Virus record (IMG/VR): IMGVR_UViG_3300044712_002400 | Location: 1-34,046 of that record | Strand: one strand, 5' to 3' | From: a virus | DNA: 34,046 nucleotides | Shown here: piece after piece, positions 7,560 through 13,664 of the stretch | How positions within the stretch are numbered: position 1 is the first letter of the stretch | Layout of the letters: each line of letters starts with the position of its first letter | Notes under the pieces: model-generated | Database searches by the model: none | Seen by the model: the letters and a program-made list of their open reading frames with translations, nothing else | What the model was told of the DNA's origin: nothing | Position numbers and translations under genes: made by a program

Positions 7560-7605
7560 TTGCATTGATTTCATAGTTGACAGCGCAATCATTGATTGCT
7601 ATAGT
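7554..7605 (+). promoter_or_regulatory. Strong sigma70-like promoter with paired operators
   Basis: TTGACA (7577-7582), 17 nt and TATAGT (7600-7605) form the best promoter in the window. The spacer holds a perfect 15-bp dyad GCAATCATTGATTGC (7585-7599). A related dyad, CAATG-ATTG-CATTG, lies at 7554-7567, and CAATGATTGC (7554-7563) is the exact reverse complement of 7585-7594. Two operator-like sites around one promoter imply tight repression. The promoter drives the SWIM-finger gene and probably the downstream set. Confidence 0.65.
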
Positions 7606-7628
7606 AGGGTCATCCTTGGAGGTGGCCC

Positions 7629-8054
7629 TTGTTCGACTCAACTCAGTTCGTTAAAGACCTCGCCGCAAAGTGGTCGGCTCAATATCCCAAGCACGCCAAG
7701 CGCCTCAAGAAAGCGGTCCGTCTCGTAGAGACCAACCAGGTCGCGCCGCGCTCGCTCGACTCTTGGCGGGTCGCTGGCTCTAAGCTCGGGACAGAGCACA
7801 CGGTCAAAGTGACCTGCGGCTACCCCTCTTGTACCTGCCCTTTCGAGGGGCGCTGCTCCCATATCTGGGCCTGCGCTCTGCTCACTCGCCTCGTGTCTAA
7901 GATCGAGCGGCTTCTCTCTAAGATGGTCAAGCCTCGCCCCGCAAAGCGCCCGCGTCGCAACGAGCTGAGCGAGCGCTGCGCCTCAGCCCACCAAGCCAAC
8001 CAGAAGGCAATGGAGCGGTTGCCGCTCGCTGAGGTGATCCCGCTTCGTAGATAG
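7629..8054 (+). CDS. SWIM zinc-finger protein
   Basis: 141 residues starting at TTG 7629, with GGAGG 7 nt upstream. The central part has Cys68-x-Cys70-x5-Cys76-x-His78, matching the SWIM zinc finger (CxCx(n)CxH), a domain found in proteins that contact DNA or other proteins. The N-terminus is Lys-rich and helical; the C-terminus (90-115) is strongly basic (KPRPAKRPRR), consistent with nucleic-acid binding. It is expressed from the strong operator-flanked promoter just upstream and so is probably a regulated early or immunity-region gene. Specific function unknown. Confidence 0.7.
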   Translation: MFDSTQFVKDLAAKWSAQYPKHAKRLKKAVRLVETNQVAPRSLDSWRVAGSKLGTEHTVKVTCGYPSCTCPFEGRCSHIWACALLTRLVSKIERLLSKMVKPRPAKRPRRNELSERCASAHQANQKAMERLPLAEVIPLRR

Positions 8055-8097
8055 ATTTATTTTTTTGGTAAACAGTTGCCTACATCTCCCGATAAGA

Positions 8098-8120
8098 AGC
8101 TGGGGAAATTCCCCCCAGCT
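8098..8120. repeat. Dispersed palindrome, copy 4 (degenerate)
   Basis: AGCTGGGG and CCCCAGCT arms flank a lengthened centre (an extra A and two extra C). The A-to-G and T-to-C changes in the arms compensate each other. It ends 14 nt before the ATG at 8135. The homopolymer expansions could be real decay or sequencing error. Confidence 0.75.
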
Positions 8121-8134
8121 GAAAGGAAAAATCT

Positions 8135-8813
8135 ATGTCCACCATTACAGAAATGGCGGCCTTGGTGAGGTCCGTCCATTCGTCTGCGCGCACGCATTGA
8201 TGAGGCCTATATCGCGCTTGGCCTTTCGTGGCCTTACTCGCGGCTACATTCACTCTCAGGTGCAGACTACAAAGAAGCTCTCTTAGCCGTCAGAGCGGCC
8301 TATGAAGCGAACCCCATCCCTGAGCACTTCTATCTGGTTGTGATCGTGATGCGCGGCTCACTGCTCCATTGGGCGGGCCTCAATGTGGCCCTGCCATCGC
8401 GCATCCTGCAGCGCCTTGAATCGGGCCTCCTTCGCCGCAAGCGATATCTCACGCTCTGGGTCAGACGTTGGTTGATGCCTCTGGTTGAGAAGCGCGAGCG
8501 CGAGCGTGAGGCGCTGCAGCTGTTGGCCTTCGCTCTCGATGTCGAGACCTACCAGACGCCGTCTGACCCGGGCCTGCGCAGAGCCATCTTGCGAGCGATT
8601 GCAGCGCTCAATGAGCGCGACCAGGCGATCATCCGGGCCTTGGCGCAGAAGCTCGGTGCAACGGAAATTGCTGACGAACTCGGCACGACACCGACGACGG
8701 CGAGGAAACAAATCGAGCGAGCAAGGCAAGCATTCAGAGAGGAGCTCAGATCTATTTTTCGTGGCGATGAAAATAGTTGGTCACGATTTCTAAAGAAGGG
8801 GGGCTTTGTGTGA
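8135..8813 (+). pseudogene. Sigma-70 region 4-like late regulator, frameshifted near its start
   Basis: ATG 8135 (Shine-Dalgarno AAAGGA) opens a frame that reads MSTITEMAALVRSV and then stops at 8198. From about 8178 a protein-like sequence continues in the +1 frame (IRLRARIDEAYIALGLSWP and on) without interruption to TGA 8811-8813. Joined, it would be about 225 residues. The last 60 residues (NERDQAIIRALAQKLGATEI, then an HTH with TPTTARKQIERAR) resemble sigma-70 region 4 and ArpU-type phage late-transcription regulators. Without a shift the nearest start is GTG 8340, giving 157 residues. The break may be a mutation, a base error or programmed +1 shifting, but I see no classic slippery site. 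The C-terminal domain remains intact either way. Confidence 0.6.
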
Positions 8814-8832
8814 GTAGAGAAAGAGAGGCTCT

Positions 8833-9147
8833 ATGGCAGACAAAAAAAACAGCAGTCCACCCCCTGACTATGAGGCCGCTATCTATAAAAAGGAGTATGC
8901 GCCGGGCATCGTCGCGATCTTGCGCCGTCTGTCCCGGCTGAACGAGAAGACCTTTTTAGAGATGGAGAAGATGAGTGATCAACTGGGGAATTCCCCAGTT
9001 GAAGATTTCGAGCAACGCCTTTCGATCTTGCTGTCAGAGAACCTGAAGCAAGTGGTAAAAGAAGTCTTCGCGTTGGGTGGTCTGTCGCAGTTGTCGCTCG
9101 AGGCGTTTCGAGAGAGCGCGGGCTATCCGCTTGAGGTGACGCGATGA
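8833..9147 (+). CDS. Small helical protein carrying an in-frame palindrome
   Basis: 104 residues from ATG 8833 with AGAGAGG upstream. It is mostly helical and charged. Residues 49-57 (DQLGNSPVE) are encoded by palindrome copy 5, placed between two helices where an extra loop would be tolerated. There is no recognised family. It ends in ATGA overlap with the next small gene, so it belongs to the operon that leads to the excisionase and integrase. Confidence 0.7.
   Translation: MADKKNSSPPPDYEAAIYKKEYAPGIVAILRRLSRLNEKTFLEMEKMSDQLGNSPVEDFEQRLSILLSENLKQVVKEVFALGGLSQLSLEAFRESAGYPLEVTR
8979..9002. repeat. Dispersed palindrome, copy 5 (in frame)
   Basis: A 24-bp perfect palindrome (core 8981-9000) inside the coding sequence 8833-9147, read as DQLGNSPVE. 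It is the same reading frame of the element as copies 2 and 9. Confidence 0.95.
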
Positions 9148-9320
9148 ACGATCACAAGCTTGTATACGTCGTCGATCACAAGAAGCAGAAGCCATACCGG
9201 GTGAGCTGCTCTCATTGTCGGCAGTACATTCACCTGTCGCTGACGGGCTTCTATCACTATGAGACGGAGCGCAAGACCGGCTCCTTCTTTGAGGCGATGG
9301 CCGGGGAGTGCAAGCGATGA
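9144..9320 (+). CDS. Small CxxC protein
   Basis: 58 residues; ATG 9144 overlaps the upstream stop (ATGA) and TGA 9318-9320 overlaps the next start. Cys22 and Cys25 (CSHC), with nearby His and a late Cys56, could bind zinc. The composition is basic and aromatic. ATGA coupling on both sides makes it a real gene despite its small size. Function unknown. Confidence 0.65.
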   Translation: MNDHKLVYVVDHKKQKPYRVSCSHCRQYIHLSLTGFYHYETERKTGSFFEAMAGECKR

Positions 9321-9424
9321 AGCCGCATTGGGTGGTGATCTTATTGGAGAGGCTCTTCTTGATCTTCGCGGTCTTCTTCTTTGGGGCATCGCTTGTGCTG
9401 TGGTGGAGTGCGTATCGTGGCTAA
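9317..9424 (+). CDS. Tiny single-pass membrane protein
   Basis: 35 residues from ATG 9317 (ATGA overlap with the previous stop). One hydrophobic helix covers about residues 7-29 (VILLERLFLIFAVFFFGASL and beyond) and the tail is short and charged. Its end overlaps the GTG start of the excisionase-like gene at 9417. Small membrane peptides of this size occur in phage early and lysogeny operons, with roles such as superinfection exclusion. That role is only a possibility here. Confidence 0.55.
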   Translation: MKPHWVVILLERLFLIFAVFFFGASLVLWWSAYRG

Positions 9425-9644
9425 GCTCAAGAAGGAAGCGACGCCCCCGGCCCCGCTCGAGCGTCGCTTCTTGCGAATCGAAGAGGCGGCGGCGTATCTG
9501 GGCATGAAACCGCGTACCCTGCGCGAGCGAGTACAAAGGAGGGAAATAGCCTTTAGTCGCCCGGGCGGGAAGCTCTTGCTCTTTGATATCAATGTGTTGA
9601 TAGCATGGGTCGCTGCAAACCAAACGAAGCAGAGAGACCCATGA
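9417..9644 (+). CDS. xis: Excisionase-like helix-turn-helix protein
   Basis: 75 residues from GTG 9417, with GGAG about 8 nt upstream. Residues 19-67 match the MerR-like/HTH_17 excisionase fold: FLRIEEAAAYLGMKPRTLRE, then a basic recognition helix, then GKLLLFDINVLIAWV. Such proteins bind DNA next to attP and steer the integrase toward excision, or act as small repressors. The stop overlaps the integrase start (ATGA), so the two are translationally coupled. That order, xis directly before int, supports the excisionase call, which is otherwise indistinguishable from other HTH_17 proteins. Confidence 0.7.
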   Translation: MAKLKKEATPPAPLERRFLRIEEAAAYLGMKPRTLRERVQRREIAFSRPGGKLLLFDINVLIAWVAANQTKQRDP

Positions 9645-10801
9645 TCAGAGTCAAGGCAACGCCTTATAAAAAGCGTGGTGTGGTGCATCCTGGAAAATGG
9701 CAGGTGACCATCACCATTCGGTTTCCCGATGACCTGCCGCCTCATCCATTCAAGCGAATGGTGGAAGAGACGAGCAAGCGCAAGGCAGAAGATTGGGGCA
9801 TGACGCTCGCCCAGAAGTTGGCGAAGCAGGGGCGCCCCGGGACTGCTCCGGAGAAGCCGGTCGAGAAGAAGATCCTCACCTTTGAAGAGTTCGCGAAGGA
9901 GTATCTCTCTCGATGGTCGCTAGAAGGCGAGCTCGATGAAGGCACCCAGGGAAACTATGAGCGGTGGATACGGCTGTATCATCTGCCGGTCCTTGGCGAT
10001 CTCCCGCTCGATGCTATCAGCACGGACCACTTAGAGAAGGTGAAAGCCTCGCTCCGACAGAGGCCAGGGGGGCAGACCAGGACGGCGCGCTACCGCAACG
10101 GGGCGATGGACATCCTGGGGCACATGTTGAAGAAGGCCCGCGAATGGAAGTATCTGCTCGGGTCGCCGCCGGTGATGCCGACCCGGGCCAGGGTTGTCGT
10201 GCAAGAAGAGGTGGAGTGCTTCAGTGAAGAAGAGCTCGAGCGCTTGAGGGAAGCGGCCAAGGCCTACAACAGGAACATCTATCTGGTGGTTCTGTTGGGG
10301 TCAGAGGCCGGGCTCAGGGTCGCAGAGATGATCGGGCTCAGGTGGTCAGACATCGACCTCAAGGCGGGGCGCCTGGTGGTACGTCAGCAAGAGGTGGTCG
10401 CGGGAAAGGTGAAGCCCCCAAAGAGCAAGAAGAGCCGACCCATCCCGATGACGGAGCTGCTCCGGACAGAGCTCGCAGCCGCGCAACACTTTGGAGAGAG
10501 GGTGCTGGTTGATAAGAACAACCAGCCGATCACGAGGCAGATGCTGCAGTGGGGGCTTGCAGCGGCAGAGAAGCGGGCGAAGCTGGTCAGCTCAAAGAGC
10601 CCGCATAAGTTGAGGCATAGCTTTGCTTCAAGGATGCTGGCGAGTGGGGCGAGTTTGAAGGCGGTGCAAGAGGCGTTGGGCCACAGCAGTTTGCGGACGA
10701 CGATGATCTATCTGCACATGATGCCCGGGGAGTTGGAGGAAGCAATCCGCCGACTATCTGGAGCCAAGACGGAACCAAACGAGAGAGGGGTCAAACGATG
10801 A
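9641..10801 (+). CDS. int: Tyrosine recombinase (phage integrase)
   Basis: 386 residues from ATG 9641, coupled to the excisionase-like gene by ATGA. The N-terminal 75 residues look like an arm-binding region, 78-180 a SAM-like core-binding domain, and 190-375 the catalytic domain. Catalytic residues are visible: Arg226 (GLRVAEMIGLRW), a beta-hairpin Lys near 261-264, His322 and Arg325 (HKLRHSFASRML), His348 (LGHSS) and the nucleophile Tyr357 (TMIYLHM). The full R-K-H-R-H-Y set indicates an active enzyme that integrates the phage at a host attB site. Length is normal for the family. attP probably lies just downstream. Confidence 0.93.
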   Translation: MIRVKATPYKKRGVVHPGKWQVTITIRFPDDLPPHPFKRMVEETSKRKAEDWGMTLAQKLAKQGRPGTAPEKPVEKKILTFEEFAKEYLSRWSLEGELDEGTQGNYERWIRLYHLPVLGDLPLDAISTDHLEKVKASLRQRPGGQTRTARYRNGAMDILGHMLKKAREWKYLLGSPPVMPTRARVVVQEEVECFSEEELERLREAAKAYNRNIYLVVLLGSEAGLRVAEMIGLRWSDIDLKAGRLVVRQQEVVAGKVKPPKSKKSRPIPMTELLRTELAAAQHFGERVLVDKNNQPITRQMLQWGLAAAEKRAKLVSSKSPHKLRHSFASRMLASGASLKAVQEALGHSSLRTTMIYLHMMPGELEEAIRRLSGAKTEPNERGVKR

Positions 10802-10984
10802 GACGGACAAAGGGAGTGTTAAAAAACTTGGCAAATTTCCAACGGAGAACAGATTTACCCTGTTCCCCCGACCACTTACAAGCTTTCTCGCACTGCCCCA
10901 AATCCAGCCCCATCCGTTTGCTCCCATTTGTTAACATCATTTCCCATTATCAGACATTTGTATCTGGAGCCATTTTGGAGCCAA
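10755..10984. repeat. Direct repeats around the integrase 3' end, candidate attP arm sites
   Basis: TATCTGGAGCCA occurs exactly at 10755-10766 and 10961-10972, and a related TTGGAGCCAA lies at 10975-10984. Between them are an AT-rich stretch and a small inverted repeat TTGG-(7 nt)-CCAA (10828-10842). Repeated 10-12-bp sites on both sides of a short AT-rich core are typical of integrase arm-type binding sites. The core itself cannot be fixed without the bacterial junctions. Confidence 0.45.
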
Positions 10985-11004
10985 AGGCAAGTGTGTCACG
11001 ATGA
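10798..11004 (+). CDS. Doubtful 68-residue ORF in the probable attP region
   Basis: The ORF opens by ATGA overlap with the integrase, has GAGAGGGG upstream, and closes by ATGA overlap with the next gene, which looks operon-like. Against it, the codon use is more AT-rich than any neighbour and the residue composition has no clear helices or motifs. The stretch also contains the direct and inverted repeats (GAACAG-(7 nt)-CTGTTC near 10846-10864) expected of attP. I lean toward non-coding attachment-site DNA. Confidence 0.3.
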   Translation: MRRTKGVLKNLANFQRRTDLPCSPDHLQAFSHCPKSSPIRLLPFVNIISHYQTFVSGAILEPKASVSR

Positions 11005-11753
11005 CGCATCCACTCTCACGCGACCCGCGCACCATCGCCTCTTCTGACCCAACCCCCGAACTCCCTCGAGGCGCCGGTCACCCGGACTGGGGCCGCGATG
11101 CAGATCTCTTCGTGCGCCTCATCCCCGCCCTTCGCGCCGAGCTCGATCGCGATAAGGATGAGAGCGGCCTCTCTCTCTCCGACCTGGTCGGCCATATCCT
11201 CGCAGTGCATTACTGGGGTCCGCTCGCCACCCCCGAGCAGCTCGCCGCCGAACAGACCCTCACCCCAGAGGAGGCCTACGTCCATCTTGATCCTGAGCTC
11301 AAGACCCCCGAAGACAAAGCACAGGTCATCAATCACCTTGCTTCTCTGCCTGAGCCTCTGACCATCGACGTGCTCGAGCGCGAAGAAGACAAGGCTGTCG
11401 AGCGCCTCTATATCCAGCGGCTTGATGAGGCGCAGGAGCGCGCGACCATCTACGAAGGAGACCATCTGCAGGGGCGCCGCAAGAAGGGCATCAGCCAAGC
11501 GCGCTATGCCGCAGAGGTGGAGCTCGTCCGCCAGACCAAGCAGCGCGACGACAGAACTCGAGCGCGACGACGGGAGCAGCGGCGAGCTCTGCTCTGTGCC
11601 GCGGCCGTGCTCATTGCCCCCCAGCTCAGGCGCGAAGGAGACCCCCGTCTGCAGCGCCAATATGAGCAGCCCTCGCATTGGGCGACCCTTGGCGGCTACA
11701 CCCGGCGCGACGTCGCAGAGGCCTCTGGGCGAGCGCCGAAAGACACCTCCTGA
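11001..11753 (+). CDS. Unknown charged protein
   Basis: 250 residues from ATG 11001. The Shine-Dalgarno is weak. It is acidic and helical in the first 140 residues, then strongly basic and helical (150-205, many Arg/Lys/Gln), with an Ala/Leu stretch near 206-216. I recognise no domain. It is the last gene before the large control region, so it may belong to the lysogeny module or to DNA-associated functions. A long open frame on the opposite strand (11016-11879) is a mirror of its GC-rich codons. Confidence 0.6.
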   Translation: MTHPLSRDPRTIASSDPTPELPRGAGHPDWGRDADLFVRLIPALRAELDRDKDESGLSLSDLVGHILAVHYWGPLATPEQLAAEQTLTPEEAYVHLDPELKTPEDKAQVINHLASLPEPLTIDVLEREEDKAVERLYIQRLDEAQERATIYEGDHLQGRRKKGISQARYAAEVELVRQTKQRDDRTRARRREQRRALLCAAAVLIAPQLRREGDPRLQRQYEQPSHWATLGGYTRRDVAEASGRAPKDTS

Positions 11754-11835
11754 CGAGGTGCCCCGATGGCGCCCGGGCGGTAAACACGGCGTCGCTCTCC
11801 CACCACAGACCCCAATCCCCTGCCCAGCTGGGTCT

Positions 11836-11866
11836 TTGACCCAACCTGACATTATCCGTCTATATA
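11836..11866 (+). promoter_or_regulatory. Candidate promoter overlapping a dyad
   Basis: TTGACC (11836-11841) and TATATA (11861-11866) are separated by 19 nt; TCTATA (11859-11864) would give 17 nt. The -35 lies inside the inverted repeat TGGGTC-TTT-GACCCA, which could be an operator. Confidence 0.35.
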
Positions 11867-11936
11867 AAACCTTATACAAACATAAAGATTGTTATCCCCT
11901 TGCTATCACTGCGCTTTTCCAACGGCGCCGAACCAA

Positions 11937-11957
11937 AGTAGACAGCAGGTGTCTACT
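11937..11957. promoter_or_regulatory. 8-bp-arm inverted repeat (operator or hairpin)
   Basis: AGTAGACA-GCAGG-TGTCTACT is a perfect inverted repeat with a 5-nt centre. There is no T-tract, so a protein-binding site is more likely than a terminator. The total length of 21 bp suits a dimeric HTH repressor. Confidence 0.5.
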
Positions 11958-12020
11958 CTCGCCCTCTGTCTGTCTATGCTGACGTTGCGGAACTTTTCGT
12001 TAAAAATAATTAGTGCTGGC

Positions 12021-12080
12021 GGTTATCTGATAAGAGTGGGCAGTTATCTCAAAGGCTTTGGTTGGTGCAATCGGTTATCT
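12021..12080 (+). repeat. Phased GGTTATCT repeats
   Basis: GGTTATCT at 12021-12028, AGTTATCT at 12042-12049 and GGTTATCT at 12073-12080 are spaced 21 and 31 bp apart, about two and three helical turns, so they face the same side of the DNA. The first is part of the dyad TTATC-T-GATAA. A related inverted copy (ATCATAACC) lies at 12149-12157. They look like activator or late-regulator sites, or iterons. Confidence 0.5.
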
Positions 12081-12208
12081 TAAAACGGTACGTGTCGGCA
12101 CTATTTATTGTAACAAACAGAGTCGCAAAGTCTTTGGTGGAGCGGTTTATCATAACCTCTTGACAGAGGTCCACTTTTGTAAAAGGGGTATCTAAGCCGC
12201 GCGATCGG

Positions 12209-12281
12209 AGTCTGCTCCCGTTGGTCGCAGACACAGACCAGGCGGACCCCAAAACAGACTCGTCTTACGGGGCAGTCTGTT
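12209..12281 (+). promoter_or_regulatory. Structured leader of the late operon
   Basis: GTCTGC (12210-12215) pairs with GCAGAC (12227-12232), and AACAGACT (12253-12260) pairs with AGTCTGTT (12274-12281). A further CAGAC lies at 12234-12238. Two successive hairpins in a leader before the late genes would suit RNA-based antitermination or processing; this role is inferred from position. Confidence 0.4.
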
Positions 12282-12347
12282 CGCGCGGGCTCACCACGTA
12301 CAGCGCAGAGACCGGGGCCGGGGGTTATTAATCGAGAGGTCAAAGAG

Positions 12348-12596
12348 ATGAGTGAATGCAAAGAGAGAGACATCGCTTGGTATTTTAAAGAGTACGCCTC
12401 TGAGATGACGCCTCTGCTCCCGGTCGGCATCGACCTCTCGCCGTCTCTACAAGAGGCAAGCGACAAAGCAGCCCAGTGGGCGCAGGCCTCGATATCGTTG
12501 GGGCAGGTCTTTGGCGCCATTACCTTACGCACCACACTGGCCCCCACGTTGCGCGAGATGACCCCCATCCCATACCCAAAGGACAAGAAGCCATGA
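12348..12596 (+). CDS. Small protein at the head of the late operon
   Basis: 82 residues from ATG 12348 with GAGAGG upstream, immediately after the control region. It is helical and amphipathic, with no motif I recognise. The stop overlaps the ATG of the next gene (ATGA). The reverse strand also has an open frame here, but its Ser/Arg/Pro-rich composition marks it as a shadow. It is probably a small late-operon accessory gene. Confidence 0.65.
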   Translation: MSECKERDIAWYFKEYASEMTPLLPVGIDLSPSLQEASDKAAQWAQASISLGQVFGAITLRTTLAPTLREMTPIPYPKDKKP

Positions 12597-12739
12597 TCAT
12601 CAAGATCAAAGGCAGTGATGGGGCGACATACTATCGGCCTCTCATTAAGCAGAGCGATGGCTCTACATCCTATCTGCCTCTTCCACCCGGGGTTAAGCCC
12701 CTTAGAAAGGTCAAGGTCAATGACAAAGCCAACGGATGA
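12593..12739 (+). CDS. Very small beta-rich protein
   Basis: 48 residues from ATG 12593 (ATGA overlap) to TGA 12737-12739. It is rich in Lys, Tyr, Pro and Gly, with alternating hydrophobic residues at the start (MIIKIKG). The end overlaps the next start by 20 nt. The coupling supports a real gene. No family recognised. Confidence 0.55.
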   Translation: MIIKIKGSDGATYYRPLIKQSDGSTSYLPLPPGVKPLRKVKVNDKANG

Positions 12740-13133
12740 ACAACTCCTCTTCTCTGGTCTGCTCGGGTCTGTCGGCATAGGTGATGCTGAGGTCGCGGCC
12801 TTCTGTCAGGTGACCAAAGAGCACGCGGAAGAATGGCGCAACGCTGGGCGCCGAATGCCCTTCGAAGTCGCTCTCTCGTTGGTCTGGCTCGCGAAGCACT
12901 GCCTTCAAAAGCAAAAGGCCGAGCTTCCTGCAGGCAGTTCCATCATTCTCCTCACGAAGACCCCGGCGCAAAAGATGGTGGAGCGCTCCGAGTCGATCCT
13001 GCATCTGATGCTCGAGCGGGTGAGCTGGTGGCCTTCGAAGCACTACGAAGCAGCTCGGGCCTACACCGCCAAGCGCGGCGGCCAGTTCGACCTCTCGCCC
13101 GAGACCTACAAGAACCCCATCATCTGGGACTAA
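12720..13133 (+). CDS. Putative HTH protein upstream of the terminase
   Basis: 137 residues from ATG 12720, preceded by an AAGG-type site. Residues 18-45 (IGDAEVAAFCQVTKEHAEEW followed by RMPFEVALSLVWL) suggest a helix-turn-helix like those of CII or Cro-type proteins. The C-terminus is basic and aromatic. It may be a late-operon regulator or a DNA-recognition partner of the terminase. The stop TAA (13131-13133) is followed 2 nt later by palindrome copy 6. Confidence 0.6.
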   Translation: MTKPTDEQLLFSGLLGSVGIGDAEVAAFCQVTKEHAEEWRNAGRRMPFEVALSLVWLAKHCLQKQKAELPAGSSIILLTKTPAQKMVERSESILHLMLERVSWWPSKHYEAARAYTAKRGGQFDLSPETYKNPIIWD

Positions 13134-13134
13134 C

Positions 13135-13156
13135 CAACTGGGGAATTCCCCAGTTG
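13135..13156. repeat. Dispersed palindrome, copy 6
   Basis: A 22-bp perfect palindrome (core 13136-13155). The core starts 2 nt after the TAA of the preceding gene, with the same TAACC junction as copies 1 and 8. The next gene starts 97 nt downstream. Confidence 0.95.
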
Positions 13157-13206
13157 ACCCCCCACCCAAACACCTTGACCTCTGAGAGCGACTGACCCAA
13201 GCTACT

Positions 13207-13246
13207 TTTGATTCCTTTGATTTCCTTTGATTTCAAAGAATCAAAG
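13207..13246 (+). repeat. 10-bp tandem repeats and hairpin before the terminase genes
   Basis: Three tandem units of about TTTGATTTCC (from 13207, 13216 and 13226) repeat with a 9-10-bp period. The last unit forms a hairpin CTTTGATT-TCAAAG-AATCAAAG (13225-13246) ending 7 nt before the ATG at 13254, partly next to the AGAGG Shine-Dalgarno. It may control terminase translation or be a protein or packaging-initiation site. Confidence 0.5.
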
Positions 13247-13253
13247 AGGTCAG

Positions 13254-13664
13254 ATGCCCAGAGGTGGGAAGCGCGACGGGTCGGGAAGGAAGAAGACAAC
13301 GGTCAAGGTGCCGGTGGTCGCTCTCCTGCCCCCACCCATCCCCATCTCTAAAGAGGTGATGTCGCCCAGCTCGCCGGCGGAACCCTCTCCCCCCAAGCAA
13401 ACCCCCACCCAAGAAGAGCTGATGGAGAAGCTCTTTGAGCTCGCCGGGCAGGGAGACATTCAGGCGCTCAAGTTGGCGCTCGCGGAGCTGCCACGCGTCG
13501 CCCTCATGCAGGAGCAGACGCGAGCTCTGCGACTCCGCAACGTCTTATTGCGCGACCTGGTCACCAAGAAGGGCTTACCCCTTGATGAGCTCGACGCCGA
13601 ATTCGAGCCAGAGGAAGACCCAGTCCAAGCGCCGCGCCGGGGATCCAAGGCGGTCGGGGAATGA
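13254..13664 (+). CDS. terS: Probable terminase small subunit
   Basis: 136 residues from ATG 13254, with AGAGG about 5 nt upstream; an in-frame ATG at 13227 lies in the repeat region and is less likely. It begins MPRGGKRDGSGRKK, a basic Gly-rich opening typical of phage terminase small subunits and related DNA-binding packaging proteins. A Pro-rich linker follows (24-50), then a helical region (53-105) that could oligomerise. It directly precedes and overlaps the large terminase (ATGA), as expected. It would recognise the packaging site and load DNA onto the motor. The call rests mainly on position and the N-terminal motif. Confidence 0.65.
   Translation: MPRGGKRDGSGRKKTTVKVPVVALLPPPIPISKEVMSPSSPAEPSPPKQTPTQEELMEKLFELAGQGDIQALKLALAELPRVALMQEQTRALRLRNVLLRDLVTKKGLPLDELDAEFEPEEDPVQAPRRGSKAVGE

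Larger units (their letters stand above)
11754..12347. other. Long non-coding control region before the late genes
   Basis: 594 bp without a credible gene and more AT-rich than its surroundings. From left to right it holds the palindrome CCCAGCTGGG (11823-11832), overlapping TGGGTC-TTT-GACCCA (11829-11843), then a candidate promoter, a strong inverted repeat at 11937-11957, three GGTTATCT-type repeats (12021-12080), a near-palindrome GGTTTATCATAACC (12144-12157) followed by TTGACA (12160-12165), and a leader with several CAGAC/GTCTG hairpins (12209-12281). Its position suggests the late promoter and leader for the terminase-to-lysis operon. The opposite-strand ORF 12101-12778 is not protein-like. 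Confidence 0.6.

Noticed and set aside
649-8073. 12-nt word GTTTACCAAAAA at 649-660 and its reverse complement at 8062-8073
   Set aside because: Only two copies in AT-rich DNA with no clear context; may be chance.
11016-11879. Long minus-strand frame (287 codons) opposite 11001-11753
   Set aside because: Composition is a mirror of the GC-rich plus-strand codons, with no start signal or domain; the plus-strand gene fits better.
12101-12778. Minus-strand frame of 225 codons over the control region and small genes
   Set aside because: Ser/Arg/Cys-rich, no Shine-Dalgarno, overlaps repeats and coupled plus-strand genes.
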